Source of the DNA: Parafrankia irregularis
GTDB lineage: Bacteria; Actinomycetota; Actinomycetes; Frankiales; Frankiaceae
Assembly (NCBI RefSeq): GCF_001536285.1
Contig: NZ_FAOZ01000034.1
Span: forward strand, 1-64,000
Direction of reading: 5' to 3'
DNA length: 64,000 nucleotides
The notes under the pieces: model-generated
Seen by the model: only the letters and a program-made list of their open reading frames with translations
What the model was told of the DNA's origin: nothing
Databases searched by the model: none
Shown here: positions 63,846 through 64,000 of the stretch, in pieces
Position numbering within the stretch: position 1 is the first letter of the stretch
Layout of the letters: every line of letters starts with the position of its first letter
Translations under genes and position numbers: made by a program

Positions 63846-64000
63846 GACCGGATCGTAGTTCGGGGCGCCGCCTGCCCGAAAGCGATCTGGCCGTCGGGGT
63901 GGGCAATCGGGCCGTTCGGGTCGTACCCCGGTGTCGAGATCCCCCTACTGTCGTGCACGCCGGCGGGCCGAGGGGCCGGCCTGGCGACCGGCCCGCGACC

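Overview
The window is about 70 % G+C throughout. It uses GTG starts freely, has many 4-bp stop/start overlaps, and carries gene neighbourhoods seen only in Actinobacteria (BldD, BldC-like HTH, DUF3499, DUF6912, the SpoIIM/RDD/MoxR block, hpf-response regulator-secA). The mix of a split Tad pilus locus with BldD, low-complexity Gly/Ala/Pro linkers and many regulator-oxidoreductase pairs suggests a Frankia-like actinobacterium (Frankiaceae). No rRNA, tRNA or CRISPR array was found. All assignments come from reading the sequence; no database search was run.

Left part (1-6.3 kb): the N-terminus of a probable IS110-type transposase runs off the left edge, followed by a hairpin-rich noncoding stretch. 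Then comes the conserved sugar-phosphate block: manA, a degenerate zincin-like protein, DUF3499, phosphomannomutase manB, a Trm112-like protein and an SIS-domain isomerase, which together interconvert fructose-6-P, mannose-6-P and mannose-1-P for GDP-mannose supply. A class A penicillin-binding protein follows. At 9.2-17.0 kb lies the conserved membrane/MoxR block: RDD and SpoIIM are divergent, and a tightly overlapped minus-strand operon runs five-TM protein > DUF4129 > DUF4350 > MoxR ATPase > DUF58. ComF, the ribosome hibernation factor hpf, a LuxR-type response regulator, a GNAT enzyme and secA follow.

Middle (24.6-43.4 kb): an envelope and development region. It has an Rv3235-like protein, a LysM membrane protein, a BldC-like HTH, the cpaB-tadZ part of a Tad/Flp pilus system, the c-di-GMP-responsive regulator bldD, a patatin with an octapeptide-repeat tail, a membrane coiled-coil/HhH protein, a PAS protein carrying two pentapeptide-like arrays, and then tadA-tadB-tadC, a pilin-like peptide and two TadE-type pseudopilins.

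Right part (43.5-64 kb): accessory DNA. It has a toxin-antitoxin pair whose toxin is broken by two frameshifts, gene remnants (TadE-type tail, WD40 tail), a TetR regulator divergent from a Vgb-like propeller, and a probable SDR > Baeyer-Villiger monooxygenase > SRPBCC operon. These are followed by a secreted EEP nuclease/phosphatase, a P450, a TetR/methyltransferase pair whose start codons both lie inside one 42-bp palindrome, an F420/FMN-type oxidoreductase with a divergent MmyB-type HTH regulator, a SigE-family sigma factor with a membrane partner and a secreted protein that appears to share the partner's C-terminal domain, and an AraC regulator.
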